From Salticus scenicus (Eukaryota; Arthropoda; Arachnida; Araneae; Salticidae): a stretch of DNA of 64,000 nucleotides. Shown here one piece after another: positions 44,460 through 56,596 of the stretch. Where the stretch lies: NCBI GenBank assembly GCA_963930645.1, contig OZ005660.1:198047427-198111426 (forward strand), written 5' to 3'. Each line of letters begins with the position of its first letter. Position 1 is the stretch's first letter. The position numbers were made by a program, and so were the translations under genes. Below the pieces are notes generated by a model. That model did no database searches. It was not told where the DNA came from and saw nothing but the letters and a program-made list of their open reading frames with translations.

Positions 44460-45560
44460 TTTGAGCTTTTCAACTGTTTTTTTTATTTTTTTTATTGTAC
44501 TTTATACATTTTTTGCATTTAATTTTTTTTTAAAAATGTATTTTGATGCAATTTCATTTTCTCCATTTTGAGTATGGCATTCTTTGATAAACTTTCCTTT
44601 CCTAAAACTTTGTAAATTCCAAGGATAATAGCAAAATTGTGTCAAATTATTGATTTATTAAAAACACGCTAAGTCATACCATAAACTGTATTATTATTCA
44701 CAATTAACAAAAATTAGTTCTTGTTTTTATAAATTCAAATTAACTTCACTCAGAATGTATGTGTACTACTTAATCAGCAGTTTACATAATGCAATCTATT
44801 CTATGTAAATATATCTCACTATAATATTCAAAATGTGGTGTGTAATAAATATATTCATCGCTATTATCATTATAAAAATGATTGAACTGATAATTACATG
44901 TTATCATCAGTTCGACCAATTTCATTTCAAACGGTGATATTTAACAAAATAAACATCTAACTAATATACTAATTAAAAGGAGAATTATCACAATTATATT
45001 ATAATTTTAAGTCAAATTTGTTTTCAAATGTCTAAACAAATTACCTGATATAAGATGAGTCATCAGGATATAATATCAGATACTAATATTTCAATGTTAT
45101 AGCAATAATGTTCAAAATATTATCTTTTAATTAAAAAAATAAAAGAAATGTTAATTCTAGGCACTTATACAACTTACAGACATTAAACTAATAATTATAA
45201 AACCATTGAATGTTGTGAACATACCTTGCAATAAGTTCTTCACACACACACAAAATAAACATTTGGATTCCAGCATTATTAATTACTAATTCACTTAAAT
45301 GCATATGTGAAATAATAACTCATACATAGGCAAAATATAAAATAAATATACGTCAATCTCTTTTCAAGTTTATCTAGACATAATATAAACACGACAATTT
45401 GTTTACATGTAGGATGTTTCCAATTAACCATGAACGTTTCGAAACTTATTTAGAAAATAAAAAGAGCTATTCAATTACAAAATGAATGTTTTAAATCATA
45501 CTTCAAAGTATCTAATTCAGGAGACAAAAGCACCTAAAATTTATTTAAAATTATTGAACA
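44460..45560. other. AT-rich stretch, nothing recognised
   Basis: No coding or repeat structure beyond AT richness. Confidence 0.45.
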
Positions 45561-45639
45561 AATTTCTATTGTTACTGCTAATACGAATTCTGACGACCGC
45601 TTGTCATCAGACATGCGAGCAACCCTACAGTCTATCATC

Positions 45640-46150
45640 ATGACTCGCGCTCGCCAAAGCCCGATTATGTTTTTTCGCCAAGGTTCTGAGGAGAAGGCAT
45701 TTTCCAAATTCGCATCCGCGCCGAAGTAGGGAGGAATGACAAGTGGCGCCCTCAATATTTACCAAAAATTTAGATCACAGTTTCGTAGCTTTCTCCCATT
45801 GGACCTTCAACTCCTATTAATGTTACTCCGTGGTGCACACAATATCCGCGATTGTAATAAAATGCTCGCCCTCTGGTGGGCTAAGGTGAATATATCATAC
45901 CACTGATAGCTTTCACGCTGAAATAACGATAGAAGAACAAGAAAGAACAATAAATAAATACACGTGGCTAATTATATTTATTAACAACAGCAGTTGAGAA
46001 AGCGTCATCTATCGATCATTACAAACGCGGATTGTTGAAGACATAGGACAGCACAAACATCCATGCCCGCACCGAGATTCGAACTCGGAACCTGGAGACT
46101 GAGAAGGCAGCGCCCTGCCGACCAAGCCACCAGGCCGATAGCAGACCAAA
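45640..46150 (-). repeat. tRNA-headed SINE-like repeat and linked module
   Basis: On the minus strand 46140-46070 has an A box TGGCTTGGTCGG, a 5-bp T stem CCGAG/CTCGG around TTCGAAT, and a B box. The acceptor does not pair, so it is a SINE head and not a tRNA gene. The body continues with CCGCGTTTGTAATGATCG, AGCCACGTGTATTTATT, CACCTTAGCCCACCAGAGGG and CACCACGGAGTAA. Parts of the body recur at 52915-53045 and 53400-53455 (plus), and the last two modules also occur near 13160 and 14405. Confidence 0.6.
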
Positions 46151-46696
46151 GTCTTGTTTATCTATAGCGATTGCTGAAATAACATAATTTTTATTTTCGA
46201 GCAATCGTATTTAATCTGTGTTATTTTTTTATACATAATCATTTTTTAATCCATTTTATATCATTATTCATCATTTTTTGTTTGATGTATACATTTATAA
46301 TCATCATTTAGTTTATAGTTGTTATTGATGTTCATGAAGAACATGTTAAATACTCTGATTTTTGGTACTTAAATCAGTGACAGTGCAATATCGTACAGCG
46401 TAAATCCATTTAGACCAATAACTAAGTTAATTAACTTCTTGTAACACCTTTATGCAATTAAATTAAATGAAAACATTTTAAAATTTCAAATTATAATCCA
46501 TAAACATTTCACAAGAACAAGCTATTATTTATTGCTAGATAAGTTAATGTAACAGTTACACTAGAACATACGAAAATCGATTCTTACAGTTGAAAATAAA
46601 TAAACACATAAAGTGTTTTTAAAAAAATATTAAATTTACAAATACAATTATTCCACTGTTTACAAATGCACAATATTACTTTTATTTTATTTTATA

Positions 46697-48960
46697 CTAG
46701 CCGACTTCGGCGACCAGCTGGTTCGCGATCCTTGAAAATTTCGACTTTACGAAACTCCCGCTTGGTGGCGGCTGCGGTGCCTTTTCCCGTTTCAGGTCCT
46801 ACTCCTACAGCAGCTCATTGACATATAGTGGAAATAACTATATTGAAAAATTTAATCGCAGTAAATTCTCGCTCGCTAGCGCCTACGGCGCCCTCTTCTC
46901 GTTTCAATATCTGAGGCAGCATGTTCGCTCACCGTGTTACGATCTTTCAAAAATCTGACTTTAGCAAAGTCCAGCTCGGTGGCGCCTGCTTCGCCTTATC
47001 CCCGTTTTAGAATTTACAACAGCTTGCACTGCACGCTCATACCGCAAATACTTTTAAAATTTTAACTGTGGCAAATTTTCGCTCTGTGGCGACTAAAGCG
47101 CCGCTTAATGTTTCAGGATTTGAAATAGCCTGTCCGCTCACCATGTAAAGGACCTTTGAAAATTCTGATCGTGCAAATCCACAACCCGGTGAGGCCAACG
47201 GTCTCCCAATCTTCTCCCTATAAGTAATTTACTAATAATCAGAATTGGAGATATTGAATTATTAAAATATCAAAGCGCCCTCTGGCGACAGAGATTTGCA
47301 ATATGTACTCCTCAATTTCAGTTTAAAAGTCTTTTAAAATGATATTTTACAAATTATGTTAAATTATTTTATTAATTTTATTAAATATATTAATTATTTA
47401 ATTATTTTATTAAATTATGTTAAATAGAAGCTGAGATACAAAGGTAATATTAGCATTGTTATAACAAAATTTGTGTCTGATTTTTTCTTGGTTTTTCTTT
47501 GAAACTTGCATGTTATAAATCCTTAATACGAAATGTGAACGGAGCATCGGAATTCGAAAGCCTGCATCATAATTAGAATTGGAGATATTGTAATAAAGAT
47601 GCTCTGGCTTTTCTGTGGTTTTCTCTGAAACACCCGTAACGGCTTATATCAGTTTAAAAGTCCGTAATATTTCCAATGATGTGTTATAAGTAATTTAAGC
47701 ATAATTAGAATTCTAGATAATGAATTATTAAAATATCAAAGCGCCCGCTGGCGACAGAGATTTGCAACATATACTCCTCAGTTCCAATTCAAATAACTTT
47801 TTAAATGATATATTACTTATGAAATTATGTTAATTAGAAGCTGAGATACAAAGCTAATATAAACATTTTATAAAAAGATTTGTGTTCGACTTATCAATGG
47901 TTTTCTCCGAAACTTGCAAAATTCCGGGCTATATAACGTTAAAAATCCTTAGTACGATATGTCAGCAGAAATTGGAATTCGAAACTCTGCAAAATATTAC
48001 AGAATAAAGATGTTCTGGTTTTTCCGTGGTTTTCTCCGAAACTCCCCTTCCTTTTCTACATCTTTGGCCCTTCCCCCACTTACCGTTCCTACTAATAATT
48101 TTACACTTGAAAATATCCGCAATCGATTTATGTTTCTTTAAAACCTAAATGTGTACAAATTTCAAACACTGTAACTCTTTTTTTTTTTTTTTTTTTTTTT
48201 TTAATTTTTGCCCCTTCCCCCCTCCCTAATAATTCTATTTTTTCAAAAATATTCACAATCGAATTATCGGGCATTAAAACCAAATTCTACGAAATTTCAA
48301 CGGCATATCTCAATTCAAAATACTGCAAAATATAAAAGAAAACTTCTTTTCCCAATAAAAATGTATTTTTTTTTGTTTATTCATATATTTTCATGAAAAT
48401 TGAACAGTAGCTTTATAATACGCTGTGTAATCTGAATATTAATTTAAATGTAACGTAAATGAAAATTTGAAGAATTTTGAAATTTGCAATTTTTAATCCC
48501 ACTTCAAGAACATGTAACATTAATGATTTCCAGATGTTTTGTTTCCACACTGTAAAAAAATAACTATTACCAGCTGAAATCTGTGATTTATTTTATCCAA
48601 TCACAGAGAATTTCAAGAAGTTCTCTGTGATTGGATAAAATAAATCACAGATTGCAGCTGGTAATAGTTATTTTCTTACAGTGCATTCCAGGCAGCGGAG
48701 AAAATCGTCTGCTGATGGAACGTTTTTTTTTTTTTTTTTCTTTTAATTAGCAGTTGAATCTCGGTCATTTTTCGATCGACATGGGTCGGCATTTTAATTA
48801 ATATCTCCGCACCTAATAAAATTTTTTAAATTCTGTTTTCATTATCCCCGTCAAGGCTTCTGTGCACCCGTATGTCAAATTTTATACTTCTGCGTTCAGT
48901 AGGGGCTGAACGTATAGATGCTCAGACAGACAGACAGACATCTTCTTTTATTATTATAGA
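46697..48960 (-). mobile_element. Non-autonomous Helitron with both termini (2.26 kb)
   Basis: On the minus strand the 5' end is TCTATAATAATAAAAGAAGA followed by GTCTGTCTGTCT. The 3' end is a GTCGCCGAAGTCGGC hairpin closing in CTAG. The flanks are A and T as expected. The interior has several diverged 110-130-bp repeats (GCGCCTNNGGCGC hairpins, 46800-47220), two copies of CAAAGCGCCC.CTGGCGACAGAGATTTGCAA (47270 and 47740), and minisatellite units related to those at 33860-34400. There is no Rep/helicase frame. A perfect hairpin element is nested at 48548. Confidence 0.8.
48548..48683. mobile_element. Near-perfect palindromic MITE (136 bp)
   Basis: The arms of about 62 bases (CACTGTAAAAAAATAACTAT ... 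CACAGAGAA) are almost exact inverted copies around a TTTCAAGAAG loop. The target duplication is unclear. It lies inside the Helitron, so it is younger than that insertion or was carried by it. Confidence 0.82.
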
Positions 48961-49539
48961 TTAAATATTAACATTTTTGTTCTTAAGAACAGTATTTATT
49001 TGAATTCGATTATTCGTTTTCCTCTATCACATGATTGATCAGACGAAACTGGGAAAAGTTCATTAGTTTTTTTTTCTCATCTTTAGTTGGGATCAGTAAA
49101 TTTATTTCTTAATTGTTTTTGGAGGAAAAATTAAAAAATGGACGTTACAATCATATACTTTTTCCCAGGTGATTCTGAAAGGCTTTTTATATTCTTTTGT
49201 TAACTCTTTGGAAATGAATATCACAAATTGTTTCTTTTACATATATGTATATTTATGTGTATACCTTTCGCTGTCTGCGAAATGGGGGGTTGAACTGATA
49301 ATAATGATTTTCCTTTTTTGGGGGAATTATAGAATTTGTCAACGAAAGGGGGTAAGAAATTTTAGTGCCGGCGAAACGGGGGTATAACCGTTTTTTCTCG
49401 AAATAATTTCCTTTTTTACGTGTGTATGTCTCTCTGTAGAATGTTATAAAATTAATTCTGCAAAAGAAAAGTTATTTGCATTCATACAATACATGGAAAA
49501 TTTTGCCAACCAACTTTAAAATGGCATAATACTAAGTAA

Positions 49540-49649
49540 TCCCTAACAACACACTTGTCCACAGAACATACTCAGGAGATCCGTAGAATTTTTATTTTAT
49601 CCACAGGACATCCTTAGGATGCCTTTCGGGGAACATGTGTTGTTAGGGA
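49540..49649. mobile_element. Harbinger-style MITE (110 bp, TAA target)
   Basis: Both termini read TCCCTAACAACACA inward and are flanked by TAA (left AGTAA, right TAATA), a 3-bp target typical of PIF/Harbinger. CCCTAACAACACA also occurs at 811 and 8126 within the inverted-repeat element, next to a related GGATATCCT-type stretch. Confidence 0.7.
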
Positions 49650-50375
49650 TAATAATTATAAATAAATACTATGTAAATACAAACCAAAAAAAAATAAAAA
49701 TTTATTGGATTTATGGTAATCTAAAATTAATTGTATTCTAGAGAGACGCGCTTAGAAGCTTAAGGAAAAAAAAAAAAATACATAATTTTAAACCTCTTTG
49801 AGTGTTTTTTATGATTACTTCGAAAATATTATTCTCTGTCAAATAAAAAAAAATTCAGTGCAAGCTTCTACTCTGTAATAGCTTTTTAATTGTAAATTCA
49901 TTATATATTTACACGTTGTTAAAATCATCTGTGTAAATATTTATTTATTTTGAAGCATGTTAATTATAAATAGTATTCATTCAAAAGAAAAAATATTTAT
50001 TTGTAACATTTTATTGTAAAAGCATTTCTATGAATCTACTGTAAAGGCAGTTTTTTGAATTTTTACTTATGTACTAAAGAGAAACAACTGGTGACATACC
50101 CTTCAAAGATATGACAAGAATCGCAAAAGTATTTTAGTATCATTTAGAAAAAATGTATGTCTCTAACGTAAATTTTGAAAATTTTTCTCCACAAGTAACG
50201 ATATATAAAAACTATTGAGTCCATGTAAAGGAAGAGAAGCGAAATATGAGGAGCATGCCGATAATTTTTTTGTGAAATACTTGTTATACAATATGCTTTA
50301 AAAATAAACTTTGTAAAAATGTAATTGAGATGCATGCTTCAAAAGATTTAAATATGTAAAAATATTACATTTATC

Positions 50376-50687
50376 GGAACAACTTCGATATACACCCACA
50401 GCGATATTTGGCGATTATGGATAAATCATAAATCTAAAAATCGTAAATGATAAAATCATAATCTAAGTCATAAAACATAAAATCTAAAATAAACAACATA
50501 TAGGCTGCCATATTATATCGCAAACAGTCCGGAACGACATCGTTATCGTTCAAAACGGCGCACAAGAAAAATCGCCAAATATCGTTGTGGGTGTATATCG
50601 AAGTTGTACCCGACATCGTTATCGTTCAAAACGGCGCCAAAGAAAAATCGCCAAATATCGTTGTGGGTGTATATCGAAGCTGTACCC
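50376..50687. mobile_element. Short inverted-repeat element with 76-bp tandem arm
   Basis: AACTTCGATATACACCCACA on the left (50380) is mirrored as GTGGGTGTATATCGAAGTTG at about 50588. The right arm together with GACATCGTTATCGTTCAAAA is tandemly duplicated as two 76-bp units (50536-50611 and 50612-50687). The element lies directly upstream of the second zinc-finger gene. Confidence 0.72.
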
Positions 50688-50827
50688 ATTTATCTTAAGA
50701 AAAGACGATATACTTCTAACATATATTTAATCGAACAATTTATGGGAAAAGGACGAAAACACATGTAGTTTCTTAAGCCCATCAAAAGCTATGTGTACCT
50801 GAATTCTGAACTAAAAGATGGTCAAAC

Positions 50828-51727
50828 ATGGAAAATTTAAATATACATCCATACAACCAAATAGGAGAAAAGCCATTTGTGTGTGAAATATGTTCTAAAG
50901 GTTTTTGTCAAAAGGGAAATTTAGAAAGACATCTACGTATTCATACAGGAGAAAAGCCATATGTGTGCGAAATATGTTCTAAAGGGTTTTCTTTACGGGA
51001 CATTCTAAATAAACATTTACGAACACATACAGGAGAAAAGCCATACGTGTGTGAAGTGTGTTCCAAAAGTTTTTCTCGAAATAGTGATCTACATGCACAT
51101 CTACGCATTCACAGAAGAGAAAATCAATATGTATGTGAAACATGTTCTAAAGGTTTTTGTCAAAAAAGTAATTTAGAAAAACATCTACGCATTCACACAG
51201 GAGAAAAACCATACGTATGTAAAGTGTGTTCGAAACATTTTTCTCAAAACGGAAATCTAACTGCACATTTACGCATTCATAGAAAAGAAAAGCCTTTTGT
51301 TTATGAACAATGTTCTAAAGTGTCGTCTGATAAAAGTAAACTAACTGAATATTCACCCACACATAGTAGTAAAAAACATCATGCTTGTGAAATTTGTTCT
51401 AAAATATTCTCTGAAAAAAGGGACCTAAATAGACATTTACGCACTCATACAGGAGAAAAGCCATATGTGTGTGAAATGTGTTCTAGAGGGTTTACTCTTA
51501 AGAGCAATTTGAACACACATATGCGCACTCACACGAAAGAAAAGCCATATGTGTGTGGAATCTGTTCTCGAGGGTTTTCTCTGAGGGTCAATTTGAATGC
51601 ACATATGCGAACTCACACAAAAGAAAAGCTATTTGTGTGTGAAATATGTCCTAGAAAGTTTTCTGCCAAATGTAGTCTAAATAAGCATTTACGCACTCAT
51701 ACAGGAAAAAACTCATATGAGTGTTAA
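50828..51727 (+). CDS. C2H2 zinc-finger protein, 10-finger array
   Basis: The 299-residue frame from ATG 50828 is almost all C2H2 fingers and probably encodes a nuclear DNA-binding protein. Fingers 1-5 and 7-10 keep both Cys and both His, with bodies such as FVCEICSKGFCQKGNLERH and TGEKP linkers. Finger 6 has Tyr in place of its first Cys and its first His. Fingers 1 and 4 are near duplicates (CQK.NLE.HLRIH), as are 3 and 5, which points to internal duplication of a multi-finger block. The frame stops after the first Cys region of an eleventh finger, and finger remains continue downstream. No effector domain is seen. Its 3' flank resembles that of 11740-12783. A promoter or 5' exon was not identified. 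Confidence 0.8.
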   Translation: MENLNIHPYNQIGEKPFVCEICSKGFCQKGNLERHLRIHTGEKPYVCEICSKGFSLRDILNKHLRTHTGEKPYVCEVCSKSFSRNSDLHAHLRIHRRENQYVCETCSKGFCQKSNLEKHLRIHTGEKPYVCKVCSKHFSQNGNLTAHLRIHRKEKPFVYEQCSKVSSDKSKLTEYSPTHSSKKHHACEICSKIFSEKRDLNRHLRTHTGEKPYVCEMCSRGFTLKSNLNTHMRTHTKEKPYVCGICSRGFSLRVNLNAHMRTHTKEKLFVCEICPRKFSAKCSLNKHLRTHTGKNSYEC

Positions 51728-52780
51728 ATTTATTCTAAATGTTTTTCTTGAAAAGACTAGGACACTGAAGGTATACATCTATGCGCTAGTACACGAAAAG
51801 AAAAGATGTATGTGTGAACTATGTTCTAAATGATTCTCTTGCAAGAGTAATCTAGAACTACATGGACATTCGAGCTCTCACAGGGAAGAAAAGCCATTTG
51901 TGCGGGATATTTTTTAGAAGATTTTTTTTAATAGACAAAACAGACATTTTTGTAATCAAACACCGAAACAACCATGTATGTGAAATATATTCTAAGCAAA
52001 TATTTCTGAAAAATGATCTAAACTTATATCTATGCATAGTGTCGTTACGTGTGAATCATGCTCTAAAATAAACATGTAAGAATTCTCACAAGGAGAAATT
52101 AAAATTTTCAGCATATTTCAGTTTTTTTTTTTTTTTTTTTCTGAAGAGTATTTGTTACATTAATGAATGACAGAAAATTTATTTTGCTAAAGAATATAAA
52201 TCATTTCCATTTGTTCTTTTTTTAAACAGGTTGAAGTTTAAAAATATATTTCTTCTTGTAATGTAGTGATTTTTTTTATTATCAAATTCTAGTATTTCAT
52301 TTTAATGTCTTCTTTTTCAGGTAGTTTCAGCGTTTTTGCTAATCACATCCTTCACAGAACTTTTAAACAAGAGCAAACTGAAAAAACTCTTAGTATTTAT
52401 ACCGTATAAACTGAATGTGTGTGAAATTTGTTATAAATGTTTTTCTAAAAAAATAAAATAATCAAATCTATATAACCATCTACGCTTTCGAACAAAAATA
52501 TGCTCTGAAGGTTTATTTTTACTTTGAGAAATGTTATCTAATTACATCTATCTACTAATGCAATGGAAAAGCCATATACATGTAAAATTTCTAAAGTGTC
52601 TAACCTAACTGTATCTTTGTTGCTAACTGTCTGTACATGCATGCATACAAAAGATCTGTAAAAAGTGTGTTTTAAAGATTTTTCTGTTGCAACAATCTGA
52701 TTAAAATTCGTGCAATTATACCGTAATAGAAACGTATGTGTTCAGCTATATAAACGCTTTTCTTGAAAAGTTTATCTCAG
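51728..52780 (+). pseudogene. Decaying continuation of the finger array
   Basis: Beyond the stop, finger remnants appear in changing frames: CELCSK, FSCKSNLELHGH, REEKPFV (51810-51905), NHVCEIYSKQIFLKNDLNLY (51964-52040), then VCEICYKCFSKK near 52420 and LYNHLRFRTK near 52470. Stops and frame changes are frequent. At 52115-52220 lies a block homologous to the 3' flank of the other finger gene, so the later remnants lie beyond it. Confidence 0.65.
52115..52220 (+). repeat. 3'-flank block shared by both zinc-finger genes
   Basis: CTGAAGAGTATTTGTTA.ATTAA.GAATGACAGAAA.TT.ATTTTGCT after a T run is found here and, inverted, at about 11470-11545. It continues to the words ATAA..CATTTCCA.TTGTTC. The two finger loci therefore share more than the finger code. 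Confidence 0.75.
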
Positions 52781-52914
52781 TGTATGAGCGCCACGGAGTG
52801 AGCGCGTTCAGCAGAGCTCCCAAAGAGATCAATTCGACTGGTCATATGACTCATTGATCCTTTCTTTCCATAAATTTGTCTAAGGATCCTGAAAAAAGGA
52901 GCTGACTCTAAGGT

Positions 52915-53045
52915 GTCTATCCGCGTTTGTAATGATCGATAAATGGCGCTTTTTTAGCTTTTGTTGTTAGTAAATATAATAGCCACGTGTATTTATTATT
53001 GTTCTTTTTGTTATTCTACTTAATATTCGTGCTATAATTTCTCCG
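52915..53045 (+). repeat. SINE-like body fragment
   Basis: CCGCGTTTGTAATGATCGAT, AAATATAATAGCCACGTGTATTTATTATTGTTCTT match the body of the minus-strand repeat at 45900-46040. A second fragment with TTCACCTTAGCCCACCAGAG and GCGGATATT is at 53400-53455. Confidence 0.65.
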
Positions 53046-53569
53046 CCATTACATCATGAAAAATTGATTGCTTTTGGAAAAAAAAAATATTTCCGTTTAT
53101 TCAAAGTTCGATCGGAAGTAGATTTTTAACTGAAATTGGACAAATAATAGTTTCAAATCATCTGATTAATTCTTTACTTCCATTAGCCGAAGCAACTGAA
53201 ATTTTAAATTTGTCATTTGGAAATAAATGGAAGCTTAATTCTGGATTTCTTGATCCTTTGGAGTTACACTGTAGCACACAACAGTAACTGCTATCTTTTT
53301 TACCGGATTTATTCATTTTTATTCAATAAATATATGTGAAACTAAACATCGGCAAGCAATGGCGGCTTGATGAAAAGCCGAATTAAAGCATGTTAATTGT
53401 AATTTCACCTTAGCCCACCAGAGGGCGAGCATTTCATTACGAACGCGGATATTTTCAAATACTGATTTGAGGATAAATTGCCGTTTGTCCCCAAATCGAA
53501 CTAAATTTCGAGGACATTGAAAAATGTATTTGGGGACTTTTTCGAGAACATAACAAACCAATGCCTATA

Positions 53570-55080
53570 TACATTAATATTTAAAAATAACTTTAAGTTA
53601 TACATTACAAAATGCTTCGAAATACTTTTTTCTATGAAAAGTTGCTGAGTCTAAGGTATGTTTATGCAAATTAAACTATCCCAGCATTGTTAAAATAATC
53701 AAGTCTATAGAACCCATTTACATTTTATAATGATGATAGGAGAGAGCACAAAATAACAGCATTCCATTTTATTCTTCAGAATCCCCCACTTCCAGAGGTG
53801 ATAAAATTATTCCTGATTACATAACTGCAAGAAAATCATTTTTATTTTCTCTCCTATCAATGTATGAATGCAATTTGTTGTAGTCATATAATTGCCTTTT
53901 TTGTCAAAATTTAATTGAACAAATTTTATTTTTCACTTCAGATAAATCGGGCAAGATAGAATTTATATACTGGTGAGTAGTGCATGATTCTTTCTCTGCT
54001 CATGAAGTATGAGGGTGTTTTTTTCAAAGTTTTGTTGATTTCCTAGATTATTCAATAACTTGTGATGCACAAGTTTTGATTAGATTAGATTGGATGGGCT
54101 CTATGTCGCACTAATACTGCGCAATGGGCAATCGGCGTCGGTCTGGGAATCACCCCTAGAGGTTGTCCAGACACATGCCATCATAATTTTGATCCTCCAC
54201 AGAAAGGACTGCGATTTTGAAAGAAATAGATACAAATATTTAAATTTTGGGACATTTAATGTCCCCCAGTAGTCAAAGAATTTTTGGAGGACCGTCCTCG
54301 AATTTCGAGGACGTATGGTCACTTTTCACAACTCAGTGGACAATAGAGATGCAAAAAACCGGGAATTTTGCGGGGAAAAAGCAAATTAGAAATCTTTTGA
54401 ATATACAGTCTAATGAATTGTATAAATGGCAAATAATGTCTTTGATTGTAACAGAATAAATAAAAAACAGCTGCTACGTTATGTAATGCAAATTAATCTA
54501 ACAGAAATACAGTGAAACTTTCTTGTGATGGCTATCACCACACCATAAATAATTGGCCGTTTAGAGAGGTGTTTTTTTAATGGAGGTTTATGAGAAATTT
54601 ATAATTCAAGCAAAAAATCAATGACGAAGATCAATGAAAATAATATATGAGTTTAATGAGGAAATTTATTTGTCTAGACCAGGGGCAGCAAGTATATTTT
54701 AAGTACGGTCCGGGATCGTTATGAAAAATTTTATCGAGGTAAAAAAAAAAAAAAAATCATATTCCTTACTAATTTTTTATTTTCACATCCGCTCACAAAA
54801 AAAAAAAAAACCATAAAATACAACAGATTGGCTTATTAGTCATTTGTATACAGCAGGCGTGTGTTTATAAACATGCGACGCTATTCTTATCTTTTGCGCA
54901 ACTTTTGCACATGTAAATAAAATGTCTGTCTTTCTCCATGTGAAATATCCATATGTTTTATATGAAAATTAATTAAAAAAGGCATAGAAGTAACACTTGC
55001 TCAAATATGAATTTGTTTAAGTTTCAATTATCGTCTGCTTAAATAGTATAAAATATTTATTTCTTTTAATCTGAATTTTT
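53570..55080. other. Non-coding stretch with possible element ends
   Basis: Around 54080-54340 the base composition is less AT-rich (CTCTATGTCGCACTAATACTG, GAGGTTGTCCAGACACATG) and a GAGGACCGTCCTCGAATTTCGAGGAC palindrome-like stretch occurs, but no protein or boundary could be defined. CAGGGGCAGCAAGT at 54680 looks like a lone hAT end. Confidence 0.35.
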
Positions 55081-56596
55081 GCTTTTTTTAAATAGAAAAA
55101 TAGTACGAAGTATAGGTATTTTGATTAAAAGTCTAAATAAGAGTATTAAGGGATCTCTACTAATTTAATTATTAAATATATATTTTTTAAATAATTAAAT
55201 TACCGTTTTGAACTAGATTTAATATATATACATATATTTACGCTTTCTTTTTATTACTCAACGAAAAAAAATATTTTGAAATAAATTTTTCAACTAAAAA
55301 AATCAAAGAATAAAGGAAAAAAAGAAAACCCTAACTAACTTAAATATTAGAAATCTCTGTTTTCTTTAATTAATTTTCGATTATAATTTTTAATTAAACT
55401 TTTTTTTTTCTGTTATAATTGATAGAAAAAAATATCTTTTTTAAGTAAATGTCTTTTGAAATACATTTTTAGAACAATAGCCTAAGGAATAGTATTGAGA
55501 ACGCTAAGCTAATTTAATTATTAAAATTGTGTATATTTTAATATAAAATTTTATCCATCAGATTATTTAAATAAAGTGATTTTTATTAGTTGTTTTTTCT
55601 ATAATCATTGATAGAAGATATCTTTTCATTTTACAAATTATTTTGAAATAGGTTTTCAGTTGAAAGCTCAAACAGTAATATTAAGTAATTTATCTAAATT
55701 AATTACAAAACAATATTTTTGGTAATTAAATTAATTTTTAGTTATAATATATTAATCAGTTTTTTATATAATCATTTATTAAAATAACTTTTTGTATTAA
55801 AAATAATTTGGTGATGGGAGTTCAGGTGTTAAAGCCGATTAAGGACATGAGGGTTGACGACCATGACCTGGGATCGAACCCGGCACTTTCAGTCTACCAG
55901 CTAGGATAGCAAAACCGCTCGACCAACCTTTTAAACTAGACGATAATTTTAATATATAACAACAACAATAATAATAACCTCTGAAATTAGGATTTTTAAT
56001 TAACAGTCCAAATAATTTTATTAAGCGTTTTGGACTAATTTAATTATAATAAATTATGTTTAAGCGTTTTGGACTAATTTAATTAAAATAAAATGCGTTT
56101 TTAATAAGTAAATTAGTTTTTTAATTAGAATATTTCATTAAAAAAATTTCCTTTCTCTTTCTTTTCTTTTTTTTTTTTTTTAAATAATCATTCGTAGAAA
56201 ATAAAATCTTTGTTATTAAAAGTATTTTAAAATAATTTTTTTTAACTGAAAGCAGAAACAATTGTATTGAGCAATATTAGCTAATTTAATTATTAAAAAT
56301 TATATTTTCGATGACTCATTTAGTTCTTAGATAATTAATTTAGTCTTTTATTAGAATTTTTTAAATAAAGTAATTTTAATTATATCCTTATTTCTATTAT
56401 CAATTTTAGAAAAAAATATTTTTATGTTCAAGAGCATTTTGAATTAGATTTTTTCATTTTAAAGATCAAGCACTTATTAAGAAATCTTAACTAATTTAAT
56501 TATGAAAAAAAAAATTAATAATTAAATTATTTTTAATTAGGTTATATTATCAAATGACTTTTAAATATAATTTATATATATATATATATAATGGTT

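Noticed and set aside
46070..46142. Functional tRNA gene
   Set aside because: A and B boxes and the T stem are good, but the 5' side does not pair with the presumed acceptor 3' side. A SINE head explains it better.
50144..50616. Two roughly 60-codon minus-strand frames upstream of the second finger gene
   Set aside because: They cross the inverted-repeat element and AT-rich DNA. Composition only, with no motif.
54090..54459. Overlapping 60-73-codon frames on both strands
   Set aside because: No domain, no splice support and opposite-strand overlap. The region is more likely an old repeat.
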